The notes beneath the pieces were generated by a model that saw only the letters and a program-made list of their open reading frames with translations, did not search any database and was not told the origin of the DNA. A DNA stretch of 57,422 nucleotides from Gammaproteobacteria bacterium. Its GTDB lineage: Bacteria > Pseudomonadota > Gammaproteobacteria > JAGOUU01. Position 1 is the stretch's first letter; each line of letters begins with the position of its first letter. Location of the stretch: the NCBI GenBank assembly GCA_018061105.1, contig JAGOUU010000004.1, forward strand, positions 1 through 57,422, given 5' to 3'. A program made the position numbers and the translations under genes. Below, in pieces: positions 9,938-19,693 of this stretch.

Positions 9938-12826
9938 ATGAAAAAATATTCTAAGATAACTCAAGTAACAATGGCAACAATAGTTCTATTGTTGGGATTA
10001 GCCGTAATGATTGGTTGGATTATTAAATCAGATTCAATTATAAGAATAAGTAATAATTTTGCGCCTATGCAATTTAATACAGCTTTAACTCTTTTTTTAT
10101 GTGGATTATCAATTTTTTTAATTTCTTCAAAATGGAGGTTTGTACTCTGCCTTTTTATATTTATGCTGGGATGTATAACTCTATTAGAATATATTTTGGA
10201 TTTTAATCTTGGAATAGACGAGTATTTTGTTAACGCTTATCTCGCTACACCAAATTCATACCCCGGTCGTATGGCTGTAAATACTGCTTTGAGCTTTATA
10301 TTTACATCAATAAGTTTAGGGCTTTTATCGTTAAGAGAAAAATCATATTCTACTAATATAATAATTTGTTTAAACCTCACCATTATTAGTTTGAGTGTTT
10401 TAGCTATAATTGGTTATAGCACTGATCTTTCAACAAGTCATGGCTTGGGGCAATCGAGCAAAATGGCTATTCATACTAGTTTTGGATTAATCTTAATAAG
10501 CCTGTGCGTGCTAATGTATCTTGTTTCTGAAAAAAACATAAAATTTTTGCACTTAATCCCTTGGATAATTTCTTTCTTTTTTTTAAATATGACTTTTTTA
10601 GCTTGGCAATCATTAAAAACAAGTAATGAAAATAATTTTGAAATTGTTATGAGAGAAAAAGATAAGAATCTTATCTCGTTAATTAAAACTGATTTAGAAG
10701 ATAGAATCAAATCTTTTTCTAGAATAGGAAAGAGATGGCTGCAAGTAGCGGGAGGAACCCCGCGAAACCTATGGGAATCTGATGCTACTCAGTATATAAA
10801 AGATCAAAAAGGATATGTAGCAATAGAATGGGTGGATTCAGACTACATTGTACGGTGGTCGGTACCTTTAGAAACAAGTCAAGAGATAATTGGATACAAT
10901 CTATATAAAGATAAGAGCCGAAGATTACTTATAGAAAGAAGTAAGAGTAAGCAATCACTAGTTTTAAGCCCACAAATAGATCTTATTCAAGGCGAAAAAG
11001 GAATTTTGATTGTGGATCCTCTAATAAAAAATAATCATTTTATGGGATTTATGGTTGGCGTTATAAACTCTCGTATATTTTTCGAATATATATTAAGTAA
11101 AATTAATAGAGAAAATATGGGGATAAAGATATTTGTTGATAATAATTTAATTTACTCTAATAACAATACAGAATTTGAAGATCTTACAAAATGGCGTAGA
11201 ACTCAGAAATTTAAATTGGATAATTACATTTGGAGTATTGAGGTTAGCCCAAACATAGTGCTGTATAATACGGTGATTTCGACTAAAATTGAATATTTGA
11301 GTTTGCTATTAGGGTTGATAATATCATTTTTATCTGGCATTTTGACACATTTTTTAATCTCAGTCAGGTCGCTCCAGCTAAAAGCAAGTATCGCAAACGA
11401 TCGTTTGAAAGGTATAATTGAAAGTCCTTCAGAGCTGATTGCTGCGATAGACACAAATCGTAATTTTATAATTTTTAATCAGTCGTATCATGATGAAATT
11501 TATCGTCTTCTCAGAATTGAGTTGCAATCTGGAATGAGTTGGGAAAAAATATCAGTATTGATGAGTAAATCAGATCGTGTAATAATGGACGAATTATGGA
11601 CAAAAGCCTTAACTGGTGTAGCATTCACTACTATTCATGCTTTTAAACGCTTAGATTCTCATCCAATTTATTTTGAGATCCATTTTAATCCCATTTATGA
11701 TTCTGAAAAAGTTCTCATTGGAGCTAGTCATATAGCAACCAATATAGATTTGCGAATCCAAAACCAACATATAATGGAAAATGATCGAAATCAACTTAAA
11801 ACATTGGTCTCAGATTTAGAAAATAAAAATAATGAGCTCTATTTACTCAAAGAGCTTATAAGTATGCTAAACATTAATGAATCAGTTGAACAATTTATAT
11901 TTACATTTTCTCATTACATTGAGAGACTTTTTTCAGATACGGCAGGAATTCTCTATTTACAATCTGAAATAACTCAGGAATTTGAAGCAGCTGCACAATG
12001 GAATAAACCAATTTATCATGTAAATTTATTCACTATAGATGAGTGTTACGGTTTGTTACAAAATCGCCCATATATTGTAAAAAAATCTCAATTCAAACTA
12101 CCATGTAAACATTTATTAAAAAATCTTGATAAAAATTTTTATAAAAATCTTAATTATATTTGTATTCCGCTACTAGTTCGTGATAAAAAATTGGGACTTA
12201 TGTATGTTGAATTCACATCTATAAGCGAATCTTTTGATAAACAAAAATCTCAATTTTTACAATTAGTTTGTGAGCAGATCTCTTTGGCTCTATATAATAT
12301 ACAATTGAAAAATCATCTAAAATCACAATCTATCCACGATCCATTAACTGGTCTACACAATAGAAGATACTTGGAAGAATATTTAAGTCATGAGATAATT
12401 GCATCAAAAAGGTACTCTAAAAAATTCTGGATTATCCTTGTGGATATTGATCATTTTAAAAAAGTTAATGATAATTTTGGCCATCTGGCTGGAGATCAAG
12501 TAATAAAAACAATAGCTAAAACGTTTAAAAATGAATTCAGAGAAAGTGATTTAATTAGTCGTTGGGGAGGTGAAGAATTTCTTGTTTTAGTTAAAGAAAT
12601 TGCAACCGATTTTATCCAGATAAAATGTGAAAATCTTAGAAAAAAGATTGAAAATACAACAGTTGATTATTTAGGACAAGAGATAAAAATCACAGTATCG
12701 ATTGGGATCGCTGAGTTCGAAAAGCCGCAGACTAAGGAAGAAATGATACAAAGAGCTGATGATGCACTCTACGAGGCAAAAAACACAGGGAAAAATAAGT
12801 GTGTTTATATCAACTTACACACGTAA
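9938..12826 (+). CDS. Membrane diguanylate cyclase with CHASE, PAS, GAF and GGDEF domains
   Basis: A 962-residue c-di-GMP synthase. Order: several N-terminal membrane helices (about residues 10-225), a periplasmic CHASE-like sensor (GYVAIEWVD, RWSVPLE, ending before a helix near 450-470), a PAS domain (about 490-600), a GAF-like domain (about 640-800) and a C-terminal GGDEF domain. The active site reads GGEEF (877-881). An RxxD inhibitory site is present as RESD (868-871), five residues before it, so product feedback inhibition is expected. No EAL or HD-GYP domain follows. The ligand is unknown. The CHASE ligand pocket and pilus genes in the window are compatible with control of surface behaviour, by inference. 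Confidence 0.9.
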   Translation: MKKYSKITQVTMATIVLLLGLAVMIGWIIKSDSIIRISNNFAPMQFNTALTLFLCGLSIFLISSKWRFVLCLFIFMLGCITLLEYILDFNLGIDEYFVNAYLATPNSYPGRMAVNTALSFIFTSISLGLLSLREKSYSTNIIICLNLTIISLSVLAIIGYSTDLSTSHGLGQSSKMAIHTSFGLILISLCVLMYLVSEKNIKFLHLIPWIISFFFLNMTFLAWQSLKTSNENNFEIVMREKDKNLISLIKTDLEDRIKSFSRIGKRWLQVAGGTPRNLWESDATQYIKDQKGYVAIEWVDSDYIVRWSVPLETSQEIIGYNLYKDKSRRLLIERSKSKQSLVLSPQIDLIQGEKGILIVDPLIKNNHFMGFMVGVINSRIFFEYILSKINRENMGIKIFVDNNLIYSNNNTEFEDLTKWRRTQKFKLDNYIWSIEVSPNIVLYNTVISTKIEYLSLLLGLIISFLSGILTHFLISVRSLQLKASIANDRLKGIIESPSELIAAIDTNRNFIIFNQSYHDEIYRLLRIELQSGMSWEKISVLMSKSDRVIMDELWTKALTGVAFTTIHAFKRLDSHPIYFEIHFNPIYDSEKVLIGASHIATNIDLRIQNQHIMENDRNQLKTLVSDLENKNNELYLLKELISMLNINESVEQFIFTFSHYIERLFSDTAGILYLQSEITQEFEAAAQWNKPIYHVNLFTIDECYGLLQNRPYIVKKSQFKLPCKHLLKNLDKNFYKNLNYICIPLLVRDKKLGLMYVEFTSISESFDKQKSQFLQLVCEQISLALYNIQLKNHLKSQSIHDPLTGLHNRRYLEEYLSHEIIASKRYSKKFWIILVDIDHFKKVNDNFGHLAGDQVIKTIAKTFKNEFRESDLISRWGGEEFLVLVKEIATDFIQIKCENLRKKIENTTVDYLGQEIKITVSIGIAEFEKPQTKEEMIQRADDALYEAKNTGKNKCVYINLHT

Positions 12827-12870
12827 ATGTAAAAAGCAAAAAAGTTTATTCGATAATATTAGGGAGTGTT

Positions 12871-13704
12871 ATGTTAAAAGTAGCCGTGGTGCAAACCAAC
12901 AGCCAAGATAATGTAAAAGAAAATTTACAGAGCGTCAGTAATTTAATTCAAGAAGCTCACGAGTTAGATTGCCAATTAGTTTTATTGCCAGAAAACTTTG
13001 CTTTTATAGGCAACGAGCAGCAAAAACTTAAAATAGCGGAAACAGCAGGATCAGGTCTCATTCAAGATAATGTAGCTAATTTGGCAAAAAAACATAATCT
13101 ATGGATACTAGCAGGTACTATACCTATTAAATCTGGCTCTCCAGAATCTCCAGAAAATAAAGTCTATGCTGCGAGTATGCTCTATGATAATCAAGGCGCT
13201 ATGGTTTGTCGTTACGATAAAATTCATTTATTTGATGTGTCTATTAGTAACCAAGAAGCGTATTGTGAATCAAATACAACTTTAGCAGGGAACAGTCCTA
13301 AAATTTATAAAGCTCCATTTGCTACAATTGGTTTTTCAGTGTGTTACGATGTAAGATTCCCAGAACTTTATAGAACCTATAGTGCTGCTAATGTAGACAT
13401 ATTAACTGTCCCGTCTGCATTTGTTTATGAAACAGGCAAAGCACATTGGGAGGTGTTAAATAGAGCACGTGCAATTGAAAATCAATCATTTGTTCTTGCA
13501 GCAAATCAATGTGGTAAACACCCGGAAAATAGGCGTTCTTATGGTCACAGCATGATCATTAATCCTTGGGGAGAAATTATGAGTAGAGAAGAGAACAAGC
13601 CTGGTGTGATCACTGCTACACTTGATTTAAAAGCAATGCACAAATTGCGCAAATCTTTTCCCGTAATTAATCATCGTAAACTAGGTTTATCCAATGAAAA
13701 ATAA
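12871..13704 (+). CDS. Nitrilase-family amidohydrolase (Nit1/deaminated glutathione amidase-like)
   Basis: A carbon-nitrogen hydrolase of 277 residues. The catalytic triad is visible: Glu41 (LLPEN), Lys117 (YDKIHLFD) and Cys158 (CYDVRFPEL). The [12 protein letters not shown] segment is typical of Nit1/YbeM enzymes that hydrolyse deaminated glutathione, so metabolite repair is the best guess. I chose the ATG at 12871 because AGGGAG lies 5 bases upstream and the product starts with the family's first strand; the open frame extends back into the upstream gene without cause. Its end overlaps tldD by 11 bases. Confidence 0.88.
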   Translation: MLKVAVVQTNSQDNVKENLQSVSNLIQEAHELDCQLVLLPENFAFIGNEQQKLKIAETAGSGLIQDNVANLAKKHNLWILAGTIPIKSGSPESPENKVYAASMLYDNQGAMVCRYDKIHLFDVSISNQEAYCESNTTLAGNSPKIYKAPFATIGFSVCYDVRFPELYRTYSAANVDILTVPSAFVYETGKAHWEVLNRARAIENQSFVLAANQCGKHPENRRSYGHSMIINPWGEIMSREENKPGVITATLDLKAMHKLRKSFPVINHRKLGLSNEK

Positions 13705-15205
13705 TGATAATAATTTAGAAATTGTTAAAAATACTATTTTAAGTCCTAGCGGTTTAGATGAATCTACTTTAGAAAAATTATTAAAACTTATCTCAGGAAA
13801 AAATATTGATCTTGCTGATCTCTATTTTCAAACTACTTATTCTGAAGGTTTTAGTCTTGAAGATGGCGTAGTAAAGCATTCTAGTTATTCTATAGATAAA
13901 GGCGTAGGATTGCGAGCAGTAAGTGGTGAAAAAACCGGATTTGCTTACTCTGATGATATTGAATTTAGCTCCTTAGAGCAAGCGGCTGCTGCAGCAAAAA
14001 GCATTGCCAAATCTAGTGGAGCTTGTTCAGATAGTGGTTCAGATAATATTGGATTGTCTGGAATTAAATTTACAAATTTAAAATCTCATAATAATTATAA
14101 TTTAGATCCAAAAGAATTATTATATCCTGCTGTTAATCCGTTGATCAGTATATCAGACAAAGACAAAATAAAATTATTAGAAGAAATTGATACAGAAGCC
14201 AGGCGTTTAGATCCTCGTATCAAGCGCGTAGAAGTAAGCTTAGCTGGTAATTTCGAAGTTGTGCTTATTGCTACAGATTCTGGTTTATTAGTACCAGATA
14301 TCAGGCCTCTAGTTAGGTTGAACGTATCTGTTATAGCTGAATCCACGTCTAATAAGCGACGTGAAACTGGCTCTTTTGGTGGTGGTAACAGAACAGATTA
14401 TAATTACTTTTTAAATAACAAAGAATATTTAAATTATGCTAAAAAAGCCGTAGATCAGGCTGTCCTTAACTTAGAAGCTGTAGATGCACCGGCAGGCCCG
14501 ATGCCTGTTGTGCTTGGTCCAGGTTGGCCAGGTGTGTTATTACACGAAGCTATAGGTCATGGTTTAGAGGGTGATTTCAACCGAAAAGGTACTTCAGCTT
14601 TTACGGGAAGAATAGGCGAACGCGTTGCCTCACCTATCTGTACAGTTGTCGACGATGGGACTTTACTAAATCGTCGCGGATCATTAAATGTCGACGACGA
14701 AGGCACGCCGTCACAAAAAACAGTATTGATAGAAAATGGCATACTTAAGGGGTACATGCAAGATAGATTAAACGCTAAGCTTATGGGACAAAAACCAACA
14801 GGTAACGGTCGACGCGAGTCTTATGCGGCATTGCCGATGCCAAGAATGACAAATACATATATGCTAGCAGGTAATTCAGATCCAGAAGAAATTATCCAAT
14901 CAGTAAAAAAAGGTTTATATGCTGTAAACTTTCGCGGTGGTCAAGTTGATATAACTTCTGGACAATTTGTCTTCTCAGCCAGCGAGGCTTATCTTATAGA
15001 AAATGGTAAGATCACAAGGCCTGTAAAAGGTGCGACCTTAATAGGCAATGGTCCAGAGGTGTTAACTAAAGTTTCTATGTTAGGTAATGACTTAGAGCTA
15101 GATGCAGGTGTGGGCACTTGTGGCAAAGAAGGTCAAAGTGTGCCAGTTGGGGTCGGTCAACCAACAGTTAAAATAGACGAACTAACCGTGGGTGGAACTG
15201 TGTAA
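13694..15205 (+). CDS. tldD: Metalloprotease subunit TldD
   Basis: TldD forms a heteromeric zinc protease with PmbA/TldE that degrades unfolded peptides and, in E. coli, matures microcin B17 and degrades the CcdA antitoxin. The zinc motif HExxxH is present ([11 protein letters not shown], His at about residue 284). At 503 residues it is slightly longer than E. coli TldD because of the N-terminus. It overlaps the nitrilase gene upstream and shares one base with pmbA downstream, so the three are very likely cotranscribed. Confidence 0.96.
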   Translation: MKNNDNNLEIVKNTILSPSGLDESTLEKLLKLISGKNIDLADLYFQTTYSEGFSLEDGVVKHSSYSIDKGVGLRAVSGEKTGFAYSDDIEFSSLEQAAAAAKSIAKSSGACSDSGSDNIGLSGIKFTNLKSHNNYNLDPKELLYPAVNPLISISDKDKIKLLEEIDTEARRLDPRIKRVEVSLAGNFEVVLIATDSGLLVPDIRPLVRLNVSVIAESTSNKRRETGSFGGGNRTDYNYFLNNKEYLNYAKKAVDQAVLNLEAVDAPAGPMPVVLGPGWPGVLLHEAIGHGLEGDFNRKGTSAFTGRIGERVASPICTVVDDGTLLNRRGSLNVDDEGTPSQKTVLIENGILKGYMQDRLNAKLMGQKPTGNGRRESYAALPMPRMTNTYMLAGNSDPEEIIQSVKKGLYAVNFRGGQVDITSGQFVFSASEAYLIENGKITRPVKGATLIGNGPEVLTKVSMLGNDLELDAGVGTCGKEGQSVPVGVGQPTVKIDELTVGGTV

Positions 15206-16536
15206 TGCAAGATAAAATAAATAGTGTTTTAAAGCTAGCAAAAAATAAAGGCGCGTCACAAGCTGAAGTTTTAATTTCTAATTCTACTGGATTAGCAGTG
15301 CAAGTTCACAAACAACAAGTAGAAACTATAGAATTTGATCGTAGTAAAGGGATTGGACTCACTGTGTACTTTGGTAAGAAAAAAGGGAGTGCTAGTACTT
15401 CAGATTTTTCAGAAGAGTCGATTAAAGAAACAGTAGAGAAAGCCTGTAGTCTTACAAATCTCATGGAAGAAGATGAATTCTGCGGTTTAGCTGATTCAGA
15501 ATTAATGGCTTATAATAAAGATAATTCCGATCTGGATTTATTTCACCCATGGCATTTAGATCCTGAAGAAGCTAAAGTTTTAGCTCTAGAATGTGAAGCT
15601 TATGGTTTAAACTACAGCCCAAAAATTACTAACTCTGATGGAACTAGTGTTCATACGTCTTCTAGCCATTCTATATATACTAACAGCCATGGTTTTATTG
15701 GCGAGTACGAAAGTGCTAAGCATAGCATTTCTTGTTCTCTTATAGCTGAGCATAAACAAAAAATGCAGCGTGAGCATTGGTACACTATTTCAAGATTAGC
15801 AAGCAATTTAGACAATTTAAAAATTATTGGTGAAACTGCTGCTAAAAGAACTCTAGCTCGATTAGATCCTAGAAGTGTCAAAACTCAAAAAGCAAAAATT
15901 TTATTTTCACCTGAAATGGCACGTGGTTTATTCGGTAGCTTTATTTCTGCTATTAGTGGCGGAAGTTTATATCGTGAGGCTACTTTCTTATTAAATAAAT
16001 TAGATCAGCAAGTATTTTCTAACTTAGTAAATATTACTGATGATCCGTTTATTAAACAAGGCTTCGGTAGCTCTTATTTTGATAGTGAAGGGGTCAAAAC
16101 TCAAAAACGCCAATTAGTCGATAAGGGTATACTAAACGGCTATATTTTAAGCAGCTATTCTGCTCGTAGACTAGGAATGCAAAGTACTGGTAATTCTGGT
16201 GGGGTGCATAATTTGTTAATAGCACCTAGCATGACTAATATGACTAATACGACTAATAATCAACAAGAATTAATAAAATCAATGTCTACAGGGTTCTTAG
16301 TTACTGAGCTCATGGGCCAGGGTATTAATATAGTCACAGGGGATTATTCCCGGGGGGCTTCAGGGTTTTGGGTAGAAAACGGCGAGATAGCTTACCCAGT
16401 TGAGGGTGTTACTATAGCGGGCAATCTTAAAGATATGTTCTTGAATATTATAGCTATTGGGGCTGATATAGATACTCGTAGTAGCATACAGACGGGATCT
16501 GTTTTGATAGAAGAGATGATGATAGCTGGTGGTTAA
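15205..16536 (+). CDS. pmbA: Metalloprotease subunit PmbA/TldE
   Basis: Partner of TldD; PmbA homologues lack the HExxxH zinc site and none is visible here. The 443-residue length and the C-terminal TGDYSRGASGFWVENG and EGVTIAGN motifs match the family. The start ATG overlaps the tldD stop (TAATG), indicating translational coupling. A short MTN-type tandem repeat sits at 16231-16257. Confidence 0.95.
   Translation: MQDKINSVLKLAKNKGASQAEVLISNSTGLAVQVHKQQVETIEFDRSKGIGLTVYFGKKKGSASTSDFSEESIKETVEKACSLTNLMEEDEFCGLADSELMAYNKDNSDLDLFHPWHLDPEEAKVLALECEAYGLNYSPKITNSDGTSVHTSSSHSIYTNSHGFIGEYESAKHSISCSLIAEHKQKMQREHWYTISRLASNLDNLKIIGETAAKRTLARLDPRSVKTQKAKILFSPEMARGLFGSFISAISGGSLYREATFLLNKLDQQVFSNLVNITDDPFIKQGFGSSYFDSEGVKTQKRQLVDKGILNGYILSSYSARRLGMQSTGNSGGVHNLLIAPSMTNMTNTTNNQQELIKSMSTGFLVTELMGQGINIVTGDYSRGASGFWVENGEIAYPVEGVTIAGNLKDMFLNIIAIGADIDTRSSIQTGSVLIEEMMIAGG
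16231..16257. repeat. 9-bp tandem repeat in pmbA
   Basis: Three copies of a 9-mer (atgactaat twice, acgactaat once) encode MTN-MTN-TTN in a non-conserved part of PmbA. The reading frame is maintained. Confidence 0.55.
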
Positions 16537-16570
16537 GTTATAGACGCCCTTGGGAATAAGATCAAAAAAA

Positions 16571-16596
16571 TTTATTAGTTTTATTTATTAGTTTTA
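16571..16596. repeat. 13-bp tandem duplication upstream of orphan gene
   Basis: Two perfect adjacent copies of tttattagtttta lie in the intergenic region between pmbA and the 282-aa orphan gene. This is probably an AT-rich leader or promoter region; a change in copy number would alter spacing in that leader. Confidence 0.5.
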
Positions 16597-16659
16597 TTCA
16601 GTTAGTATTCAGGTTTATGTGTTATATTTTGCTGAAATGATTAAATAATAGGTGAAATT

Positions 16660-17508
16660 ATGACGCAACCGACTGAGAGTATGATTACTGATACTGATGG
16701 TATTATGAAAGATGTATTAAATGAGGCGTTAACAAAAATTAACTCTGAAAAAGCAAAGTTGTTGAAGTTCTGTAATAAATCGGAAAAGCCCAAGCTTGAA
16801 GAGCTATTTAATCCAATTATTGAATTGCTAACCGATAAATCTAAATCTAAATCAGCTGCTGATAAGTACCAAGAGATTTTAACTTATATTAGTAACCCAG
16901 AGTCATTTCAAGGGCTTAACAAACTTAGCTTGACTCTCGGTGACAAAGTCAGAAATTTTTTTAGAGCATTATCACAGTATTTACTTTGCGCTGTTACCTT
17001 TGGTGTAAAAAAACCACAGTGGGTTACTGGTAGATTTAATTCGGCTGTAAACAGATCCATCGCTCACTTAAGCAAGTGTGAAACATTTACGACAATTGAT
17101 ACCCAACTCGGCGATGATGTAGTTAAGGTTGCTGATGAGCCTGTTGCTGAAGATGTTGTGGTTACTGTGCCAACAATTGAGCCGGCGCCAGCAACTTATC
17201 CTAATCCAGCTCTTGCTAGTTTTGGTACTACCTATGTGCCTTTATCAAGTGTTACTCGAAACTTGCATAGTCCAATTGCTGATAGTTTTGATATTGCGCC
17301 TTCTGTTGCCTCAAGTGCTACTTCGAGAACTGGATGCCCACTTGTGCAATCTGCATGTGCATTTGTGGATAGCCGCATGCCACCAGACTCTCCATTGCCT
17401 GTTTCTTTTATGCGTCGTCGTCGTCACGCACCCAGCCTTGGAACTGAGGAGGTAGAAGCACTTTTAGCAGCTCGTATGGCGGAAGATGCAGCAACGCCTA
17501 CACCCTAG
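16660..17508 (+). CDS. Hypothetical protein, 282 aa, bipartite
   Basis: I do not recognise a family. The start is supported by AGGTG about 6 bases upstream. Residues 1-140 are Lys-rich and predicted helical, with a hydrophobic patch around FRALSQYLLCAVTFG. Residues 155-282 are low-complexity, rich in Ala, Pro, Val, Ser and Thr, and include an arginine run (MRRRRH). No signal peptide is visible. The second half is visibly richer in GC than neighbouring genes, suggesting separate origin of the two parts or recent acquisition. Candidates include a secreted effector with a disordered tail, but that is speculation. Confidence 0.65.
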   Translation: MTQPTESMITDTDGIMKDVLNEALTKINSEKAKLLKFCNKSEKPKLEELFNPIIELLTDKSKSKSAADKYQEILTYISNPESFQGLNKLSLTLGDKVRNFFRALSQYLLCAVTFGVKKPQWVTGRFNSAVNRSIAHLSKCETFTTIDTQLGDDVVKVADEPVAEDVVVTVPTIEPAPATYPNPALASFGTTYVPLSSVTRNLHSPIADSFDIAPSVASSATSRTGCPLVQSACAFVDSRMPPDSPLPVSFMRRRRHAPSLGTEEVEALLAARMAEDAATPTP

Positions 17509-17539
17509 AAATAAATAATTACACATACAGCCTTCTTAT

Positions 17540-17577
17540 CCTATAATATTATAATTACAAGATTATAATATTATAGG
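17540..17577. promoter_or_regulatory. Perfect 16-bp-arm palindrome upstream of the PAN-like gene
   Basis: Arms CCTATAATATTATAAT and ATTATAATATTATAGG are exact reverse complements around a 6-base loop (TACAAG). The right arm ends 9 bases before the downstream ATG, and its terminal ATAGG is the only plausible ribosome-binding site at normal spacing, because the AAGG at 17583-17586 abuts the ATG. Folded RNA would hide that site. Alternatively it is a terminator-like structure for the upstream gene or an operator, since TATAAT boxes lie inside it. Confidence 0.6.
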
Positions 17578-17586
17578 AATTTAAGG

Positions 17587-17991
17587 ATGATCAACAAAGT
17601 TATTCCATTATTTTTGTTAACCTGTATAACTACCCCCGTATTAGTTCAAGCTAGTTTTTTTACAGAAGAAGAAATGAACAAAAAATTTACCATGCGTGTT
17701 TCCGAAGGTGATTGCACAGATGGTCAGTTGCCAGGGGAGTTTAGTGTTTTTAGGGATGTAACTAAAATAGATTGTGCTTCTTACTGTGATCTTAACCAAG
17801 ATTGCAATGGCTATAGTTTCAATGATGTGGCTAAGAACAGGGGAGATTGCGTCTTAAGAAGTATCAATGATTGCAATACTCGAGTTCCCGGAACATCAAA
17901 ATTTTATTCAAAAAACTTACCTGGGACCGATCAGTCTAGTCAGTCTAATCAAGCGAATTCAGCTAATCCAGTAAATAAGCCCGGTAATTAA
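17587..17991 (+). CDS. Secreted PAN/apple-like Cys-rich protein
   Basis: A small 134-residue exported protein. Residues 1-22 are a signal peptide ending VLVQA. The mature part carries six cysteines in a PAN/apple-like arrangement (DC..KIDC..YC..DCNGYSF..GDC..NDC), a fold used for carbohydrate or protein binding. The C-terminus is an Asn/Ser/Gln-rich tail (about residues 113-134) that looks disordered. An even cysteine count suits disulphide bonding in the periplasm or outside the cell. The start is preceded by a striking palindrome. Ligand and partner are unknown. Confidence 0.75.
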   Translation: MINKVIPLFLLTCITTPVLVQASFFTEEEMNKKFTMRVSEGDCTDGQLPGEFSVFRDVTKIDCASYCDLNQDCNGYSFNDVAKNRGDCVLRSINDCNTRVPGTSKFYSKNLPGTDQSSQSNQANSANPVNKPGN

Positions 17992-18106
17992 TTACTATGT
18001 CACTCAGCAATAACAACACAAGTTGAGTTGGGTAGCCGATGTAGTATAGAATGGAGTTTGATGGTCTTGATCTTTGACGCCATTGGCTAAACAATTGCTT
18101 TTAACT

Positions 18107-19684
18107 ATGCTAGTAGTCGTTTTAAATAGTTCTGATATTAATCAAATTTTATCAATAATACATAATGATTATCATAAAGCAGATTTATTCGAATTAAGAA
18201 TAGATTATTTAATTAATAATACGTTAGAGCTAAATGTAGCTGAAAAAATAGCTAGTATTTCAAAAATTTATAATCTAGTTAAGTTTTATAATTTACCAAT
18301 TATTTTTACTCTAAGAAGTGGTTTAGATAGCCATAATAACGGCAAATTCACAGGCGCTGAATCTCAAAGATTAAGTTTAATTTTAGAATTTGCTAAATTA
18401 AAACCAGATTATTTTGATTTAGAGGATTATATAAACCAAGATTTTTTATTTTTATTTAATAAACTTTATCCAGAGATCAAAATTATTCTTTCTTATCATG
18501 ACTTTAATGCTGCTCCAGGTACACGTTTGGACTTAGATAAAATAAATAATATTTTTAATAATCTGGTTCTTAATAATTTAGTTTTAGATATCATAGATAA
18601 TTATAAACTAGTATTTTACGCTCATAGTAGTTTAGATAATTTAGTTGTATTAAAATTTTTAGATAATATTAATAATCATAGCCAATTTAAAAATAAACTA
18701 ACTATTCATTGTATGGGAGAGTTAGGTCAAGCTAGTAGAATATTAGGTCAGAGATTTAATAATAAATTTACTTATTGTATATCTAGTTGTATATCTAGTT
18801 TTATATCTAGTAACCTGGCCCCGGGTATTTTAACTATTGATGAATTATTAAATATTTATAATTTTAAATTAATAAATAATCTAACAAAAATATTTGCACT
18901 GATTGGCAACCCTGTTGAGCAGAGTGTCGGACATGTTTTTCATAACAATTTTTATAAAAAAAATAATATTAATGCTATTTATATTAAATTATTAATTTCT
19001 CATAGTGAGCTATCAGAATTTTTTTATTGGTTTGATCAGCTACCTATAGATGGTCTAAGCGTTACTATGCCGTTTAAAACAGCGGTATCAAATTTTTTAA
19101 CAGTTAGTATTAATAATAAAATAAATGCTATTAATACTATTAGAAAAAATAAAATGACCAATCACCTAGAGGGCATCAACACTGATGGTATAGGGGCGCT
19201 CTTAGCTTTGTCTCCTGAAAATAATTTTAAAAATAAAAATATTTTAATCATAGGGGGTGGAGGAGCAGCTTTAGGCATAATGGCGGAATTAAGAAAACAT
19301 AAGATAAATAAATTAGTAGTTATCAACCGTGATGAGGAAAAAATAAAAAAGATTAGTTCAGAATACAATTATAATATTGAAGTAATTGGTTTAGATAAAT
19401 TTAATCCTGATTTATTTAGTTTTATTAAATTTGATTATATTATTAATGCTATTAGTTTTAGTGTATTTAGTGGATTTAATATTTCTGAAGATGATAAATT
19501 TAATTTAGCTCAGAAAATAAATAATATTGTAAATTGTTATTCAGATGCTAAAACTATATATATGAATATAAACTATCATGATGATATAAAAAATAAAAAC
19601 AATAGGTTAAATTACCAAATTGTCTCTGGGTATAAAATGTATGTGAAGCAAGCAGAGAAACAAATTGAATATTGGCTAGAATAA
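18107..19684 (+). CDS. aroDE: Bifunctional 3-dehydroquinate dehydratase / shikimate dehydrogenase (AroD-AroE)
   Basis: The N-terminal half is a type I dehydroquinase: FELRIDYL, FTLRSG, the catalytic His in LSYHDF, a Schiff-base Lys in DNYKLVFY, and the substrate-binding MGELGQASRILG. The C-terminal half (from about residue 265) is shikimate dehydrogenase: ALIGNPVEQS, GLSVTMPFK with catalytic Lys, INTDGIGA, and NADP-binding IIGGGGAALG. It catalyses shikimate steps 3 and 4. Fused AroDE is known from chlamydiae and plants; most gammaproteobacteria keep separate genes. I chose the first ATG, 11 codons inside a TTG-initiated frame at 18074, because it begins directly at the first beta strand. No clear ribosome-binding site is present. 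Confidence 0.9.
   Translation: MLVVVLNSSDINQILSIIHNDYHKADLFELRIDYLINNTLELNVAEKIASISKIYNLVKFYNLPIIFTLRSGLDSHNNGKFTGAESQRLSLILEFAKLKPDYFDLEDYINQDFLFLFNKLYPEIKIILSYHDFNAAPGTRLDLDKINNIFNNLVLNNLVLDIIDNYKLVFYAHSSLDNLVVLKFLDNINNHSQFKNKLTIHCMGELGQASRILGQRFNNKFTYCISSCISSFISSNLAPGILTIDELLNIYNFKLINNLTKIFALIGNPVEQSVGHVFHNNFYKKNNINAIYIKLLISHSELSEFFYWFDQLPIDGLSVTMPFKTAVSNFLTVSINNKINAINTIRKNKMTNHLEGINTDGIGALLALSPENNFKNKNILIIGGGGAALGIMAELRKHKINKLVVINRDEEKIKKISSEYNYNIEVIGLDKFNPDLFSFIKFDYIINAISFSVFSGFNISEDDKFNLAQKINNIVNCYSDAKTIYMNINYHDDIKNKNNRLNYQIVSGYKMYVKQAEKQIEYWLE
18776..18811. repeat. 12-bp tandem repeat in aroDE
   Basis: Three copies of a 12-mer (tgtatatctagt twice, tttatatctagt once) encode CISS/FISS units between the dehydroquinase MGELGQ segment and its last strand. 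The frame is maintained. Confidence 0.6.
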
Positions 19685-19693
19685 GGAAATTAC

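Noticed and set aside
12799-12870. Upstream extension of the nitrilase gene
   Set aside because: The extension overlaps the cyclase gene and adds no family sequence; AGGGAG lies at the right distance from the ATG at 12871.
17129-17455. 108-codon alternative frame inside the 282-aa orphan gene
   Set aside because: It is in another frame of the same low-complexity region; its Leu-rich translation follows from shifted Ala/Pro/Val codons.
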